Below are positions 5,862 through 6,863 of a stretch of 6,863 nt of DNA, in pieces. A program made the position numbers and the translations under genes. Below the pieces are notes generated by a model. It worked only from the letters and a program-made list of their open reading frames with translations. It ran no database searches and was not told the DNA's origin. The number at the start of each line of letters is the position of its first letter. Positions within the stretch are counted from its first letter, which is position 1. The stretch is from Candidatus Fermentibacteraceae bacterium (GTDB lineage: Bacteria; Fermentibacterota; Fermentibacteria; Fermentibacterales; JCC-6), in the NCBI GenBank assembly GCA_030596465.1, contig JAUVJW010000107.1, positions 1-6,863 of the forward strand. The letters are read 5' to 3'.

Positions 5862-6863
5862 ATGAAGCACTGGCAATATATTGTCACAATAATTTTACTG
5901 TTTGGTTGTTCAAGAGAACCTGCCCCTGACGACAGCTACTTTATCTCTCAGAGCGATTATAAAGAGGAACCTGTTGAGACGACAGAGATAATTGTTCCCC
6001 GTGACACTGTTGTTCTGGTTGTGCTGCCGGATACTTTAGCCACTGCTGCGGATACAACAGCAGTACTCATTTTCCCGGAGGACAGCCTGGCAGTGGAACC
6101 TGATTCAATTGACTTAGTTGCTGATTCGCTTCAGGCAGCGGTTTTTCCGGAGGCATGGAGGTTTATTGAGGTTGAGGTACAGGGTTCTCTATACCGGAGT
6201 CTTGAAGTTGTTCCAGAGGTGGAATCTGATATTCTAGGTGCCCACTGTGTTCGGAATCTTGTGTGGGAAATGAACCCATGGAGGGGTTTCATTACCGGTG
6301 ACAGTATGCGTATCCTTTACACAACGGAAGAGCTTCCAAGAGAAAATATGGTTATCGCGTTTGAGTACATTCCGGTTGCTGGATCTTCCAACCACAGCTT
6401 TTCAGGATTTGTGTTTCATAAGTCCGGAGATAACTGGCCTTCCGTCTGGCAGCCTGACGGTACTGAACTTGTAAAGCTGCTGGACAGATCACCAGTCAGA
6501 ACATTCGAGGAGATAACCAGTGTGTTCGGGGAGCCCCGGGAAGATCATATTCACCAGGGAATTGACTACAAGGCACCACTGGAGACTCCTGTCTTTTCTG
6601 TTACAGGAGGAACAGTATTGAGGAAGAACTGGAACACAGCTTACAACGGGTATTGTGTTGAGATTGACTTTGGAGGCTATACGGAGATGTTCCTGCACCT
6701 TTACTCCATTGACAGCAGTGTGGTAATCGGTGTCCTGATTGAGCCGGGGGAGCAGGTGGGAACTATCGGTAATACAGGCGTATCCACTGCGCCGCACCTT
6801 CACTATCAGATCAACGGACCCGATGGTTATGCCATTGATCCGTACCTGTATTTCAGCAGCCAC
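5862..6863 (+). CDS. M23 (LytM) family peptidoglycan endopeptidase lipoprotein, 3' end cut by window edge
   Basis: The frame is open for 334 codons to the right edge; the LytM fold is complete, so only a short tail and the stop should be missing. The N-terminus is a lipoprotein signal peptide, hydrophobic segment 6-15 and lipobox LFGC with C16 as the predicted lipidated residue. S17 after the cysteine does not match the inner-membrane retention rule, suggesting the outer membrane. A Pro/Thr/Asp-rich linker (18-95) contains recurrent D-T or D-S pairs. Residues about 97-160 (GSLYRSLE, then GDSMRILY) resemble the domain that precedes the peptidase in MepM-like proteins. The LytM domain (about 215-330) has HxxxD as H231 and D235, FLHLY with H279, and PHLH with H312 and H314, the Zn2+ and catalytic set of active endopeptidases that cut peptidoglycan cross-links. 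C129 and C265 could pair. The ATG follows a GGGGGG run (5853-5858) by only 3 bases, a poor Shine-Dalgarno spacing, but the signal peptide supports this start. Confidence 0.92.
   Translation, partial: MKHWQYIVTIILLFGCSREPAPDDSYFISQSDYKEEPVETTEIIVPRDTVVLVVLPDTLATAADTTAVLIFPEDSLAVEPDSIDLVADSLQAAVFPEAWRFIEVEVQGSLYRSLEVVPEVESDILGAHCVRNLVWEMNPWRGFITGDSMRILYTTEELPRENMVIAFEYIPVAGSSNHSFSGFVFHKSGDNWPSVWQPDGTELVKLLDRSPVRTFEEITSVFGEPREDHIHQGIDYKAPLETPVFSVTGGTVLRKNWNTAYNGYCVEIDFGGYTEMFLHLYSIDSSVVIGVLIEPGEQVGTIGNTGVSTAPHLHYQINGPDGYAIDPYLYFSSH

Noticed and set aside
5870..5886. TGGCA...TTG stretch resembling a sigma-54 promoter
   Set aside because: The -12 GC dinucleotide is missing at the right spacing, and the stretch lies inside the signal-peptide codons of the lipoprotein gene.
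6489..6863. Minus-strand open frame of 124 codons at the right edge
   Set aside because: It is antisense to the M23 catalytic motifs, which are clearly conserved in the plus frame.
1..6863. Search for CRISPR repeats, tRNA or rRNA genes, insertion-sequence ends, toxin-antitoxin or defence genes
   Set aside because: Nearly all bases lie in six recognisable genes; I saw no repeat arrays, cloverleaf-like stretches, transposase motifs or defence domains.

Overview
The window holds six protein-coding genes in a compact layout and no RNA genes, mobile elements or CRISPR arrays that I can see. Five genes run on the minus strand from about 5808 down past the left edge: a sigma-54-dependent NtrC-family response regulator (5808-4453), a receiver/GAF/GAF/HD-GYP response regulator (4448-2457), enolase (2401-1124), an FtsB/DivIC-type division protein (1119-802), and a multi-pass membrane protein that looks like a GT-C glycosyltransferase, cut by the left edge (848-1). 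One gene runs on the plus strand from 5862 past the right edge: a lipoprotein with a LytM (M23) endopeptidase domain.

Organism: no marker here names a species. Features that point to a free-living diderm bacterium are a lipobox lipoprotein carrying a cell-wall peptidase, a sigma-54 activator, an HD-GYP cyclic-di-GMP phosphodiesterase, and eno next to an ftsB-like gene, an adjacency seen in several Gram-negative lineages. Base composition looks close to even, coding density is very high, and most genes have purine-rich Shine-Dalgarno sites. A deltaproteobacterium-like or uncultured candidate-phylum lineage is possible, but that is inference at low confidence.

Layout: the minus-strand genes are packed with gaps of 4, 55 and 4 bases and one overlap of about 47 bases, so they could form one transcription unit. 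The 55-base gap before enolase is the only place for an internal promoter or processing site. The two response regulators are adjacent and nearly overlapping, with no sensor kinase beside them: one output controls sigma-54 transcription, the other is predicted to break down cyclic di-GMP. Downstream come a glycolytic enzyme, a divisome protein and a probable envelope glycosyltransferase. The only divergent junction (5809-5861, 53 bases) carries an imperfect inverted repeat that coincides with possible overlapping divergent promoters. The minus-strand promoter candidate would start transcription almost exactly at the ATG of the NtrC-family gene, which lacks a Shine-Dalgarno site, so a leaderless message is a testable possibility.

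I did not find a clearly novel system. The most useful leads are the paired regulators fused to a housekeeping/division gene string, the divergent promoter region, and the patterned linker of the M23 lipoprotein.
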